A DNA stretch of 53,058 nucleotides, from NCBI RefSeq assembly GCF_003143955.1, contig NZ_QFVS01000019.1:1-53058 (forward strand), read 5' to 3'. Within the stretch, counting starts at the first letter, position 1; each line of letters begins with the position of its first letter. Shown here piece by piece: positions 45,251 through 53,058 of the stretch. Position numbers and translations under genes: made by a program. Under the pieces are notes generated by a model. It worked only from the letters and a program-made list of their open reading frames with translations. It was not told the origin of the DNA and made no database searches. The DNA comes from Kurthia zopfii (GTDB lineage: Bacteria; Bacillota; Bacilli; Bacillales_A; Planococcaceae).

Positions 45251-45868
45251 ATGGCAATTCGTTATCCAAATGGACGAAAATATACACCACCAAATAATAC
45301 ATCCGTAGGACAAACTACGAAGAAGAAAAAAATGGATCCGACCTATAGTAATCGCGGAAAAAGCTTAGAGGATAAAATTGATGAAACAAATCAATACTAT
45401 TTAAGCGCTAATATAGCTGTCATCCATAAGAAACCTGTTCCGGTTCAAATCGTCAAAGTAGAATATCCTTCACGAAGTGCTGCGGTAATTCGAGAAGCAT
45501 ATTTTAGAACACCGTCTACAACAGACTACAACGGTGTTTATAAGGGACATTATATTGACTTTGATGCGAAAGAAACGAAAAACAAAACGTCCTTTCCATT
45601 AAAAAATGTTCATTTACATCAAGTAATTCATATGAGAGCAGCAGTTGAACAAGGAGGAATTTGCTTCTTACTTGTCCAATTCACAACTTTAGAACGATTT
45701 TTCATCCTTCCATTTGATGTGTTAAATCAAGCATGGATTGGCATGGATAATGGCGAGCGAAAGTCCATCCCATTTGAAGTATTTGAAAAAGAGGCAATTG
45801 AAGTAAAAGAAGGTTATGTGCCGCAACTTGATTATCTAAAGGCAATAACCGCTTTGTTACCTATATAA
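45251..45868 (+). CDS. recU: Holliday junction resolvase RecU
   Basis: Homodimeric endonuclease (205 aa) that cuts four-way junctions and moderates RecA. The N-terminal basic arm (IRYPNGRKYTPP) and SNRGKSLED are typical. Catalytic region: TTDYNGVYKGHYIDFDAKETK. B. subtilis has IDFEAKET here, so the metal-binding Glu appears to be Asp; the neighbouring Asp and Lys are kept. GAGGTGA eight bases before the ATG at 45251 sets the start. Divergent from yppE and 27 bases before ponA, the usual operon. Confidence 0.95.
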   Translation: MAIRYPNGRKYTPPNNTSVGQTTKKKKMDPTYSNRGKSLEDKIDETNQYYLSANIAVIHKKPVPVQIVKVEYPSRSAAVIREAYFRTPSTTDYNGVYKGHYIDFDAKETKNKTSFPLKNVHLHQVIHMRAAVEQGGICFLLVQFTTLERFFILPFDVLNQAWIGMDNGERKSIPFEVFEKEAIEVKEGYVPQLDYLKAITALLPI

Positions 45869-45895
45869 AGGTGATCAGAAAGAGAGGGAATTTTA

Positions 45896-48469
45896 GTGGA
45901 TAAACGATATAATTCTCGAGAAGAACGAAAACGTATGGAAAACGAACAAAGAAAAGGTGGCAAAAGAAAGCCATCTTCTAAAGGTAAAAAAGATAAACCG
46001 AAGAAATCTTGGTTGAAAAAAATATTTCTTACAATCGTAACGTTAGGTTTAATCGGGATTTTATTAGGTGGTGGCGTATTCGCTTATTACGCAGTTACAG
46101 CACCTAAGTTAGATGAAGAAACTTTGAAAGACCCAGTATCTTCTAAATTCTATGACATTAACGGCAAAGAATTTTACACGATGGGTACGGAAGAACGAGA
46201 GCATGTCGAATTTGAGGATATCCCTCAAGAAATGATCAATGCGATTCTTTCAACGGAAGATTCACGTTTTTACAAGCACCATGGTATTGATTTCTATCGT
46301 TTAGGTGGCGCAGTAGTTGCCAACTTACGAGATGGATTCGGCGCTCAAGGTGCAAGTACATTAACACAGCAAGTAATTAAAAACTCATTCTTAAATAACG
46401 GGAAAACTTTAAAACGTAAAGCACAGGAAGCTTATCTTTCTGTTCAACTTGAGCGTGAATATTCAAAAGATGAAATTTTTGAAATGTATTTCAATAAAGT
46501 ATTAATGAGTGGTAGAACTTACGGATTTGGTACAGCTGCGAAGAAATTCTACGGGAAAGATTTAGATCAACTAACTTTACCTCAAATGGCTTTATTAGCA
46601 GGTATGCCACAATCTCCAAACAACTACAACCCATTCACAAATCCAGATTTAGCTGAAAAACGTCGTAATACAGTATTAAAATTAATGTATAACAATAAGA
46701 AAATCAGCAAAGAGGAAATGGACAAAGCGATGAAAGTGAGTGCTAAAACAGGCCTACTTCCAAAAGATAAACGCATTAGTCAAAGCAGCTCAAAATACGA
46801 TGCTTTCGTAGATGTTGTATTAAAAGAACTTGCGGAGAATAATGATGAAAAAGCATTAGAAGAAGGTGTAAGTGTTTATACAACACTTGATCCTGAAGCA
46901 CAAAAAGTTGTTGAAAAAACAATTAATAATGATGCGAACTTCCCTACGAAGAAAATCCAAACGGGTATTTCAGTAGTGAATACGCAAAATGGTGAGATTT
47001 CTGCAATTGGTGGTGCGCGTGATTACGGCCCAGAGCGTGGCTTCAACTATGCTCAAGCATTAAAAACACGACAACCCGGTTCTACAATGAAACCAATTAT
47101 GGACTTTGGCCCAGCAATTGAATATTTAAAATGGAATACAGCACATACACTTGTTGATGAACCAATGACTTATAGTGGTACTTCTCAACAAATTAATAAC
47201 TTCGACCACCAATTTAAAGGAAGCATTACGATGCGTGAAGCACTTTACAACTCTCGTAATATCCCTTCAATCAAAGCGTTCAAAGAAGTTGGCGTTCCGA
47301 AAGTGAAAGAATTCATCAAAGGATTTGGCTTAGAGCCGAAAGAACTTTATGAATCTGACGCAATCGGTGGTGGTTCAGTCAACTTATCTCCGATTGATAT
47401 GGCAGGTATTTATGCTTCATTCGGAAATAACGGGATTTATATTAAACCACACTCAATTAAGAAAATTGTATACCGCGATGGTAATACAGTAAAAACTTAT
47501 ACACCTGAACCTAAAGCAGCAATGAGTGACTATACCGCTTACATGGTGACAGATATGTTAAGAGATGTTGTCGGTTCGAAACCTGGTGCTTCTGGTTCTC
47601 TAGCCAATGTTTATGGCTTAGATGTCGCTGGTAAAACTGGTACGACAAACTATACAGGCGAGCAACTTCGAGAATATGGCCTTCCTGATGGAGCAGTTCC
47701 AGATTCTTGGTTCGCAGGCTACACTTCTCGCTACTCAATGTCTGTATGGACAGGTTATTCGAGTCGTAAGGATGGGATTTCATCTCCAGCTGAACGACAA
47801 CTAGCGCAAAATCTATTCCGAATTATTATGTCGCAAATTTCTCAAGGGAAAAACACACCTGCTTTCAAACAACCAAATTCAGTCATCCGCTCTGGCTCTG
47901 AATTGTATGTACGTGGTACGCAAGTAGCTGCTCCTCCTGAAGAAAAACCAGACAAAGAGGAAGAAGAAAAATTAGATGCGCCAACTGGTTTAAGTGCAAC
48001 TTATAATGAAGGTAGTAACTCGGTATCACTTTCTTGGAATGGTACTTCTGGAGCGAGCTATCGTGTCGCAGTAAACGGTAAGACGATTACAACAACAGAT
48101 AGCACTTCCGCAAGTTACAGCGTCCCAGCAGGCAGTACTTCACTGACCTTTACAGTAATAGCGACGAAAGATGGTAAAACGAGTTCTGCTGCTTCAGCAA
48201 CCGTTCGAATTTCAGAGGAAACAACTGAACCGGAAAAACCTGAAACGGAAGAACCGGATCAGCCAGAAACTGAAAAACCGACGACTCCTGAAGAAAAACC
48301 TGAAACTGAAAAACCTACAACACCAAATGGTAATGGCAATGGTAACGGTACAACGACAAAACCAAATGAGCCTGACAAACCTGAAACAGATGAACCTGAA
48401 ACGGATGAACCTGTCGATACGCAAGGTACAAAACCACCTGTTTCAAACAAACCTGAATCAGATCAATAA
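45896..48469 (+). CDS. ponA: Class A penicillin-binding protein 1 (PonA)
   Basis: Bifunctional peptidoglycan glycosyltransferase/transpeptidase of 857 aa. Cytoplasmic Lys-rich tail (1-40), one membrane helix (about 44-66), GT51 domain with EDSRFYKHHGID and QGASTLTQQ, then the transpeptidase with STMK, SRN and KTG motifs (about 340-650). A fibronectin-III domain (about 690-775) and a Pro/Glu/Thr-rich tail with a Gly-Asn run follow. GTG start with GAGAGGGA. Co-transcribed with recU as in B. subtilis. Confidence 0.95.
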   Translation: MDKRYNSREERKRMENEQRKGGKRKPSSKGKKDKPKKSWLKKIFLTIVTLGLIGILLGGGVFAYYAVTAPKLDEETLKDPVSSKFYDINGKEFYTMGTEEREHVEFEDIPQEMINAILSTEDSRFYKHHGIDFYRLGGAVVANLRDGFGAQGASTLTQQVIKNSFLNNGKTLKRKAQEAYLSVQLEREYSKDEIFEMYFNKVLMSGRTYGFGTAAKKFYGKDLDQLTLPQMALLAGMPQSPNNYNPFTNPDLAEKRRNTVLKLMYNNKKISKEEMDKAMKVSAKTGLLPKDKRISQSSSKYDAFVDVVLKELAENNDEKALEEGVSVYTTLDPEAQKVVEKTINNDANFPTKKIQTGISVVNTQNGEISAIGGARDYGPERGFNYAQALKTRQPGSTMKPIMDFGPAIEYLKWNTAHTLVDEPMTYSGTSQQINNFDHQFKGSITMREALYNSRNIPSIKAFKEVGVPKVKEFIKGFGLEPKELYESDAIGGGSVNLSPIDMAGIYASFGNNGIYIKPHSIKKIVYRDGNTVKTYTPEPKAAMSDYTAYMVTDMLRDVVGSKPGASGSLANVYGLDVAGKTGTTNYTGEQLREYGLPDGAVPDSWFAGYTSRYSMSVWTGYSSRKDGISSPAERQLAQNLFRIIMSQISQGKNTPAFKQPNSVIRSGSELYVRGTQVAAPPEEKPDKEEEEKLDAPTGLSATYNEGSNSVSLSWNGTSGASYRVAVNGKTITTTDSTSASYSVPAGSTSLTFTVIATKDGKTSSAASATVRISEETTEPEKPETEEPDQPETEKPTTPEEKPETEKPTTPNGNGNGNGTTTKPNEPDKPETDEPETDEPVDTQGTKPPVSNKPESDQ
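48225..48466 (+). repeat. Low-complexity coding repeat in the PonA tail
   Basis: Degenerate units encoding PExPETE(K/E)P(T/D)xP, then an Asn-Gly run and more PxxPETDEP units. Length polymorphism between strains is likely. Confidence 0.8.
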
Positions 48470-48470
48470 A

Positions 48471-48511
48471 AAAAAGCAGCACTCAAGTTAGACTTGGGTG
48501 CTGCTTTTTTT
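48471..48511 (+). terminator. Terminator of the recU-ponA operon
   Basis: Stem AGCAGCACTCAAG / CTTGGGTGCTGCT with one mismatch, flanked by A and T runs (eight T). Confidence 0.9.
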
Positions 48512-48678
48512 TGCCTCTATTATATATGTTTGGTCTTACAATCCTTTACTCTGAAAGCGTATGATTAATGAATACAAACTTAGTTTTTTAGAACATATTC
48601 TGACTTAAAAGAAACGCTTATAGATGTAAACAAACTCTAGTTCAAAACGACTCATTTTATATAAATCCACGCGAATAG

Positions 48679-48707
48679 TTTTACAAAAAAAGTTTTAATT
48701 GTATAAT
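48679..48707 (+). promoter_or_regulatory. SigmaA promoter of the 53-aa membrane protein gene
   Basis: TTTACA (48679-48684) and TATAAT (48702-48707), spacer 17 bases; leader of about 38 bases. Confidence 0.7.
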
Positions 48708-48751
48708 TATTACATACAACTTAGTATAATCTTTTCAAGAGGAGTGTTTTT

Positions 48752-48913
48752 TTGAATAAATTATTAGGCATAATCGGTATTATTCTAATTATTGTTGCCA
48801 TTATTTTAAATCGTACACACGCTGTTGATTCTGGAATTACATTCATTTTAGGCATCATTGCAGGTACTCTTGTCGGCAAATTATTTGAAGGCAAAAAGGA
48901 ACCCGCGAAATAA
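48752..48913 (+). CDS. Small membrane protein, 53 aa
   Basis: Unrecognised. Starts at TTG with GAGGAG eight bases upstream. Two hydrophobic segments (about 3-19 and 28-44) are joined by NRTHAVDSG and followed by a charged tail, EGKKEPAK. A consensus promoter before it and a strong terminator after it make this a real monocistronic gene. It lies between the convergent-facing ponA and ypoC genes. Function unknown. Confidence 0.75.
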   Translation: MNKLLGIIGIILIIVAIILNRTHAVDSGITFILGIIAGTLVGKLFEGKKEPAK

Positions 48914-48923
48914 AGTTTAATAG

Positions 48924-48966
48924 AAAAAGCTTCCGCATATTAAAAATGCAGAAGCTTTTTTTATTT
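48924..48966. terminator. Bidirectional terminator
   Basis: Ten-base-pair stem AAAAAGCTTC / GAAGCTTTTT, extended inside by GCAT / ATGC, then TTTT. Confidence 0.9.
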
Positions 48967-49305
48967 CTTCAATCGTAGTCTCGCACAACGTTTTTTCGTC
49001 TCAATGAACAGCTCATCTAATTGACGATAACAAGCATATTGGCCTGGTCTTCTTTTGATGAAGGCTAAACGTTCTAACGCATTGATTGGTAATACTTCAT
49101 ATTCTTCATGAACATCGATTTCAGCGACTTCACTCACATCGCATATGAATTGCTCATACAGTTGAATGCCCTCTTCCATATGAGTGCCAGCGGTCTTATC
49201 TCGCAAATCATGCGCTTCATGAATAACAGGTACTAGGTCAGACCAGTTTGCGAACCATTGATCCACCGCTTCTTTTTCGATTTTACTTTTAATTACTTCA
49301 ATCAT
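48961..49305 (-). CDS. ypoC: YpoC family protein
   Basis: Cytoplasmic helical protein of 114 aa found downstream of nth in Bacillales; function unknown. The ATG at 49305 overlaps the nth stop codon (ATGA) and has AAAGGGG upstream; the longer frame to 49350 has no SD of its own. Last gene of the dnaD-nth-ypoC operon. Confidence 0.8.
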   Translation of the reverse strand: MIEVIKSKIEKEAVDQWFANWSDLVPVIHEAHDLRDKTAGTHMEEGIQLYEQFICDVSEVAEIDVHEEYEVLPINALERLAFIKRRPGQYACYRQLDELFIETKKRCARLRLKK

Positions 49306-49961
49306 CTTGTGACAAGCCCCTTTTTCATACGCTTTTGTCCTTCTCGACATAAATCAAATAATGGACATTCATTACAGCCAGGTTTTTGAGCTTTACAATG
49401 ATAGCGACCGAAGAAAATTAATTGATGATGGGTTTTAGACCATTTTTCGATTGGTGTTTTCTTCATGACCGTTTCTTCAACTTGAAGTACATTATCTTTC
49501 CAACGACATAGGCCTAACCGCTTCGTAACTCGCTCAACATGTGTATCAACTGCCATTGCAGGAACACCAAAAGCCACTGATAGCACTACATTCGCTGTTT
49601 TGCGCCCGACTCCTGGCAACGTTACTAGATCTTCACGATTCGCAGGAACTTCTCCTCCATAAACATCTAGTAGACGTTGGCTAAGTTTTTGAATGTTCTT
49701 TGCTTTTCCTCTGAAAAGCCCGATCGAACGAATATCATTTTCCAATTCCTCTAGTGGAACGGCTAAATAATCTTCTGGTGTTTTATATTTTTGGAATAGG
49801 TTTTTCGTTACTTTGTTCACTAATACATCCGTACATTGTGCAGATAATAATGTAGCGATTGTTAATTCAAAAGGATTGTCATGTACTAACTCACAATGAG
49901 CATCCGGAAACATTCGATCCATTTCATCTAAACACAATAGCCATTGCTTAATCGTTAGCAT
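49302..49961 (-). CDS. nth: Endonuclease III
   Basis: Bifunctional DNA glycosylase/AP lyase for oxidised pyrimidines, 219 aa. The helix-hairpin-helix LPGVGRKTA contains the catalytic Lys, and VDTHV the catalytic Asp. The C-terminal iron-sulfur cluster has four Cys with 6-2-5 spacing in CKAQKPGCNECPLFDLC. The ATG overlaps the dnaD stop (TAATG) with AGAGGAGAG upstream, so translation is coupled. Confidence 0.96.
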   Translation of the reverse strand: MLTIKQWLLCLDEMDRMFPDAHCELVHDNPFELTIATLLSAQCTDVLVNKVTKNLFQKYKTPEDYLAVPLEELENDIRSIGLFRGKAKNIQKLSQRLLDVYGGEVPANREDLVTLPGVGRKTANVVLSVAFGVPAMAVDTHVERVTKRLGLCRWKDNVLQVEETVMKKTPIEKWSKTHHQLIFFGRYHCKAQKPGCNECPLFDLCREGQKRMKKGLVTR

Positions 49962-50683
49962 TATTCTCTCTCCTCTAACCAATTGTAAAACGGCGCTTTC
50001 TTCACTGGTGCGTCTTCTACTTTTTCATGATTTACTGATTTCATATTATGTTCGCGGAATTTTTTAGACTGCTCAACTGCTTCTTTTGAAGTTGTAATAT
50101 TTTTCTTCTTCCATTCGAATAATATGCGATCAATGTATTTTAAATTCATTTTTTCATTTAGAACTGCTTCTTTTAAAGCTTGTTTAATCAATTTAATATC
50201 GTGGCGATCTTCATCAATCCACATCGTAATTGTCTCAATTTCAATTGGCGATAATAAACGGCCAAACTCTTGTTCAAACATTTGAAAAAGTTTACCTTCT
50301 TCAAGTTGTTCATTTCTTTCTTCTTTTTGAATGGAACTGTTTTGCTCACAATCCGACAATTTAATCCACAGTGGCATTAAGTTGATTTTTTCATAGAGTA
50401 CTTGGTTTTGGTTAACCTCTTGTTCAATATGAATTAATCCTTTACGTAAAAGTCCTTGTAGGCAATACATAATCTGATGTTCGGGGATTTCCATACGTGC
50501 TGCTAATTCTGTGTGCGGCGGGAAATCAATGCCTTTCGAAATATATGATTGCAATTGTAATAGTAGAATCATTTCTTCATCTGTAATTTTGAGTTTCTTA
50601 TAATATTTAAAAAATAATTGAGGAACGGAAACTTGCCCACTTGAAATCCAAGATTGGAGCCTCATTTCTTCATTTTTATTCAT
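49961..50683 (-). CDS. dnaD: Replication initiation protein DnaD
   Basis: Primosomal protein of 240 aa needed with DnaB and DnaI to load the replicative helicase. An N-terminal winged-helix DDBH1 domain (about 1-100) is joined to a DDBH2 domain (about 125-200) containing the family motif YIDRILFEWKKKNI. The C-terminal tail is polar. GAGGAG precedes the ATG. First gene of the dnaD-nth-ypoC operon. Confidence 0.93.
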   Translation of the reverse strand: MNKNEEMRLQSWISSGQVSVPQLFFKYYKKLKITDEEMILLLQLQSYISKGIDFPPHTELAARMEIPEHQIMYCLQGLLRKGLIHIEQEVNQNQVLYEKINLMPLWIKLSDCEQNSSIQKEERNEQLEEGKLFQMFEQEFGRLLSPIEIETITMWIDEDRHDIKLIKQALKEAVLNEKMNLKYIDRILFEWKKKNITTSKEAVEQSKKFREHNMKSVNHEKVEDAPVKKAPFYNWLEERE

Positions 50684-50773
50684 CTCTATGACTCCTCCTC
50701 TGAAAATGCTTCAACAATGATTATAACATTTTATTGGGTGCAAAAGTGCAAAGAATGACTTGAAAAAATGCGC

Positions 50774-50820
50774 AAAAAAAACACGCCCAATAGCTTTCAT
50801 ACGAAAGACTTTCGAGCGTG
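50774..50820 (-). terminator. Terminator of the SDR gene
   Basis: Stem CACGC / GCGTG with an inner GAAAG / CTTTC pairing, followed on the minus strand by eight T. Confidence 0.8.
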
Positions 50821-50858
50821 TAATTGATTGATTGTGTAACTTGCATTACAACGATCAA

Positions 50859-51593
50859 TTATTGAGCTGACATACCGCCATCAACGATGAATTCAGAACC
50901 AGTTGAGTAGCTAGCTTCTTCTGATGCTAGGTAAACTACTAAGTTAGAAACTTCTTCTGATTCAGCAACGCGACCAAGTGGAATATGTTTAGCAAATGCT
51001 TCAACAGCAGCTTTTGTATCTTCTTGAACAACCATTGGAGTAGCGATTACACCTGGGTGTACAGAGTTTACGCGGATGTTTTTGCTTGATAATTCAAGAG
51101 CAGCAGCTTTAGTAATACCACGAACTGCGAATTTAGTATCAGTGTAACCAACTGCACCACCAACAAGACCGTTAAGAGATGAGATGTTTACGATTGAACC
51201 TTTACCAGCTTTTTCCATTGAAGCTGTAACAGTTTTAATACCTAAGAATACAGATACTTGGTTGATTTCTACGATACGACGGTAGTCTTCAACTGAAGTA
51301 TCAGCGATTTTTTTAGCCATAGTAATACCAGCGTTGTTTACTAATACGTTTACTGGACCGAATGCTTCTTCAGCTTTCGCTACTACGTTTTTCCAATCTT
51401 CTTCGTTTGCAACGTTTTGTTTAACGAAAATTGCGTTTTCGCCAAGTTCTGCAGCAAATGCATTACCTTTTTCTTCATTTAAATCTGTAAGAACGACTTT
51501 AGCGCCCTCTGCGATGAATTTTTTTGCGTGTGAAGCTCCCATACCTTGAGCTGAACCTGTGATAATTGCTACTTTACCTTCTAAACGAGCCAT
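50859..51593 (-). CDS. Short-chain dehydrogenase/reductase
   Basis: Classical SDR of 244 aa. NAD(P)-binding TGSAQGMG, structural NNAG and the Ser-Tyr-Lys triad (NISS, YTDTK) are present; the C-terminus FIVDGGMSAQ is typical of the bacterial 3-alpha/20-beta-hydroxysteroid dehydrogenase-like and 3-oxoacyl-ACP reductase-like groups. An Asp after the second strand (LTDLN) favours NAD. Substrate unknown. AAGGAGGAG before the ATG at 51593 sets the start. Divergent from a TetR-family gene, which may regulate it. Confidence 0.9.
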   Translation of the reverse strand: MARLEGKVAIITGSAQGMGASHAKKFIAEGAKVVLTDLNEEKGNAFAAELGENAIFVKQNVANEEDWKNVVAKAEEAFGPVNVLVNNAGITMAKKIADTSVEDYRRIVEINQVSVFLGIKTVTASMEKAGKGSIVNISSLNGLVGGAVGYTDTKFAVRGITKAAALELSSKNIRVNSVHPGVIATPMVVQEDTKAAVEAFAKHIPLGRVAESEEVSNLVVYLASEEASYSTGSEFIVDGGMSAQ

Positions 51594-51831
51594 TATAAAA
51601 CTCCTCCTTAAATTAACTAGAAATAAACTACACTTGTAAATTAACAAACTTTATAATGCTTTGTCAATGAAAAAGCTTAAATATTTTAGAATTAAACTAT
51701 TTAATCCTTAAGTTCATTGTATCACAAAGTCACATAATATCTATATGTCCTATTTATTTCATCTGTAAACTTTTCATTTTTCATTTTTACTGTCATAATG
51801 TAGGAATATTGCAAAGAAAGGGGTTGAGTAC

Positions 51832-52413
51832 TTGTCTTTATCAAAAGATCGACGTATTATTCGAACACAATCAAGCTTAAAAGAAGCTTTAATTCAGTTG
51901 TTAATGGAAGAAGCAGATTTCAAAAAACTGTCCATTAAAACCGTCGCAGCAAAAGCAAATGTCAATCGTGTCACATTTTATTCCCACTATAACGACTTAG
52001 ATGGATTATTAAATGCGATTTTCGATGATTACTTAGACAGTTTATTAAAACATTTCCGAGACAGTTATCAATCCCTCGGAAAATTTTCTTCAACAGACGA
52101 AAGATTACATCTACCTATTTTTGAATTTATTTATGCAAACCAATTCGTCTTCACATTAATCATCAAGGGTGAATTAATTCCAGGTTCGCAAAATCGTTTT
52201 TGTGAAAACCTCGTGAAATTAACGCATCGTGAAATAAAACTAAATGATGAACTTCCAATTGAAGTACCTGCTTTAAGCTATTTCTCTACTTATGGAAGTT
52301 TAGGTTTTTTCATCTACTGGATGGAAAATAATTTCGACCAAAAACCAAAAGTCATGGCTAAAAAACTGACGTATCTCCATAGTAAGTTATTCGAAGAAGC
52401 TGAAGTTTTTTAA
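51832..52413 (+). CDS. TetR/AcrR-family regulator
   Basis: DNA-binding protein of 193 aa. The HTH is in IKTVAAKANVNRVTFYSHY (about residues 36-54) and an all-alpha ligand-binding domain follows. It resembles the DhaS/TetR_C_7 group, some members of which regulate dehydrogenase genes. TTG start with AAAGGGG upstream. It faces away from the SDR gene across 238 bases, which suggests it controls that gene. No clear palindromic operator was found. Confidence 0.85.
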   Translation: MSLSKDRRIIRTQSSLKEALIQLLMEEADFKKLSIKTVAAKANVNRVTFYSHYNDLDGLLNAIFDDYLDSLLKHFRDSYQSLGKFSSTDERLHLPIFEFIYANQFVFTLIIKGELIPGSQNRFCENLVKLTHREIKLNDELPIEVPALSYFSTYGSLGFFIYWMENNFDQKPKVMAKKLTYLHSKLFEEAEVF

Positions 52414-52426
52414 TCATACACATCAT

Positions 52427-52465
52427 AAAAAGGTGAAGGAAATTGAGAATTCCTTCACCTTTTTT
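52427..52465. terminator. Bidirectional terminator
   Basis: Perfect 15-bp stem AAAAAGGTGAAGGAA / TTCCTTCACCTTTTT with an eight-base loop. Confidence 0.95.
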
Positions 52466-52475
52466 ATCTAAATCT

Positions 52476-52910
52476 TTATATTTTTTTCTTGAAACAAATG
52501 ATTCGGTTTGCTTCAATAAACCCCATTGCAGCATGAAATTTAGCACTTGCTTCATTTTCCAATTCACAATCACTCGCAAATTCGCTGCACCCTTTTTGAG
52601 TAGCCCATTGCTCGCAATATTGGACTAAATCACGCGCAATTCCACGTTTTCTATATTGCTCTAAGACGAAAACACCTTCTAAATAACCTACCGGAGATGT
52701 CTCTGTCCCTTCCACATAATCCACTCTCAATTGACATTGAGCAAAGCCAATCGCTTGCTCTTTTTCTTTAAAAATAAAAACTGCGCATTGCTCGGATGCA
52801 ATTAGTTGTTCAAATTCTTCCTTTAATTCACTCGCTTCATGCCCTTCCCATAAAAGCATAGCGAGCGACGTTACATTTTCTACATCTTCAATAGTAGCTA
52901 ATTTAACATC
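52476..52910 (-). pseudogene. GNAT acetyltransferase, aminoglycoside 6'-N-acetyltransferase-like, start removed by end repeat
   Basis: The frame stays in phase with GNAT similarity up to 52910 (DVKLATIEDVENVTSL...), where the first beta strand should begin. The acetyl-CoA loop EQYRKRGIARDLV and C-terminal ALGF-like AAMGFIEANR are present. The end-repeat hairpin begins four bases further on. No in-frame ATG, GTG or TTG precedes position 52859 on this side; the next upstream codons end at a TAG inside the hairpin. The internal ATG at 52859 has no SD and would delete the first strand. The gene is therefore probably inactive, or is expressed poorly from a cryptic start. Confidence 0.75.
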
Positions 52911-53058
52911 GTTTCGGTATTCATCCCCCAGCTTCTATAAGTGGGGGATGAATACCGTTCAGTTTGAGGGTTACCGTTGGTAACTCGAAAACTGATATAA
53001 AGGTCTTATCGCCTTTTTCTTTTAGCTTAGATAAGAACATATGTTTCTTTTTTAGTTA
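52911..53058 (-). repeat. Inward-reading end repeat, probable IS200/IS605 (TnpB/omega-RNA type) terminal sequence, right copy
   Basis: Reverse complement of the left copy, with 71 identical bases (52932-53002). Here the terminal hairpin is perfect: CGGTATTCATCCCCCA (52915-52930) pairs with TGGGGGATGAATACCG (52942-52957) around an 11-base loop. A second small hairpin (about 52964-52984, GTTACC-GTT-GGTAAC) follows. On the minus strand the order is small hairpin, then terminal hairpin, then chromosome, as in an omega-RNA scaffold followed by its guide. No transposase lies inside the window. Confidence 0.6.

Noticed and set aside
51594-51831. TetR operator between the SDR and TetR genes
   Set aside because: Several short AT-rich inverted repeats exist, but none exceeds what is expected in such AT-rich sequence.

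Overview
The window is a 53 kb low-GC (roughly 38%) Firmicutes chromosome segment. Gene content and order point to a Bacillales member of the Planococcaceae/Caryophanaceae type (Kurthia, Rummeliibacillus or Solibacillus-like; genus not resolved). The evidence is the conserved B. subtilis-like block dynA(ypbR) / ypvA / ypsC / rnpB / gpsB / mrfB-mrfA(yprBA) / yppE / recU-ponA / ypoC-nth-dnaD, a type B RNase P RNA, consensus Shine-Dalgarno (SD) sequences, and frequent TTG starts. No tRNA, rRNA or CRISPR array was seen.

Layout. 1-16.6 kb: metabolic and transport genes (patatin-like lipase, metallo-hydrolase, P-loop kinase-like protein, fhs, cold-shock protein, CNNM/CorC-type membrane protein, aspartokinase, secreted repeat protein, RNase HI-like protein, acyltransferase, MarR-MFS pair, type II pantothenate kinase, squalene-synthase-like protein, XRE-membrane protein pair, luciferase-like monooxygenase, DUF188). 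16.7-23.6 kb: gdhA, a divergent purC, pepF, a TerC protein, a sulfurtransferase and a CAP-domain protein. 23.6-30.7 kb: the two-headed dynamin gene, a Fur-box-controlled 29-aa peptide, a CheX-like protein and a three-gene ba3-type oxidase operon preceded by an FNR/CRP-type palindrome. 31.1-35.3 kb: an accessory island with an unrecognised protein, an ACR3/BASS-like transporter, a broken YobI-like membrane P-loop NTPase and a palindromic dispersed repeat. 35.3-50.7 kb: the DNA repair and cell-envelope block, into which a PAS-GGDEF-EAL gene has been placed between rnpB and ypsC. 50.8-52.9 kb: an SDR/TetR pair and a GNAT gene cut off at its 5' end.

Both window ends carry the same sequence in inverted orientation: 71 identical bases (51-121 and 52932-53002) plus a diverged extension. 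It is built of two hairpins and resembles the right end/omega-RNA region of IS200/IS605 TnpB elements. The right copy abuts the N-terminus of the GNAT gene and has separated it from its start codon. The ends may also be where a draft contig stopped at a repeat.

The observations I rate highest are: (i) two genes, fhs and the CNNM-type gene, whose good SD sequence lies 29 and 47 bases upstream of the start codon with a perfect hairpin between, so folding would restore near-normal spacing; (ii) the end repeats, the disrupted GNAT gene and the similarity of their flanks; (iii) a YobI-like NTPase broken by a nine-G tract and one amber codon; (iv) a tandem Fur-box promoter driving a 29-aa basic membrane peptide; (v) a TGTGA-N6-TCACA site centred at about -41.5 of the oxidase promoter.
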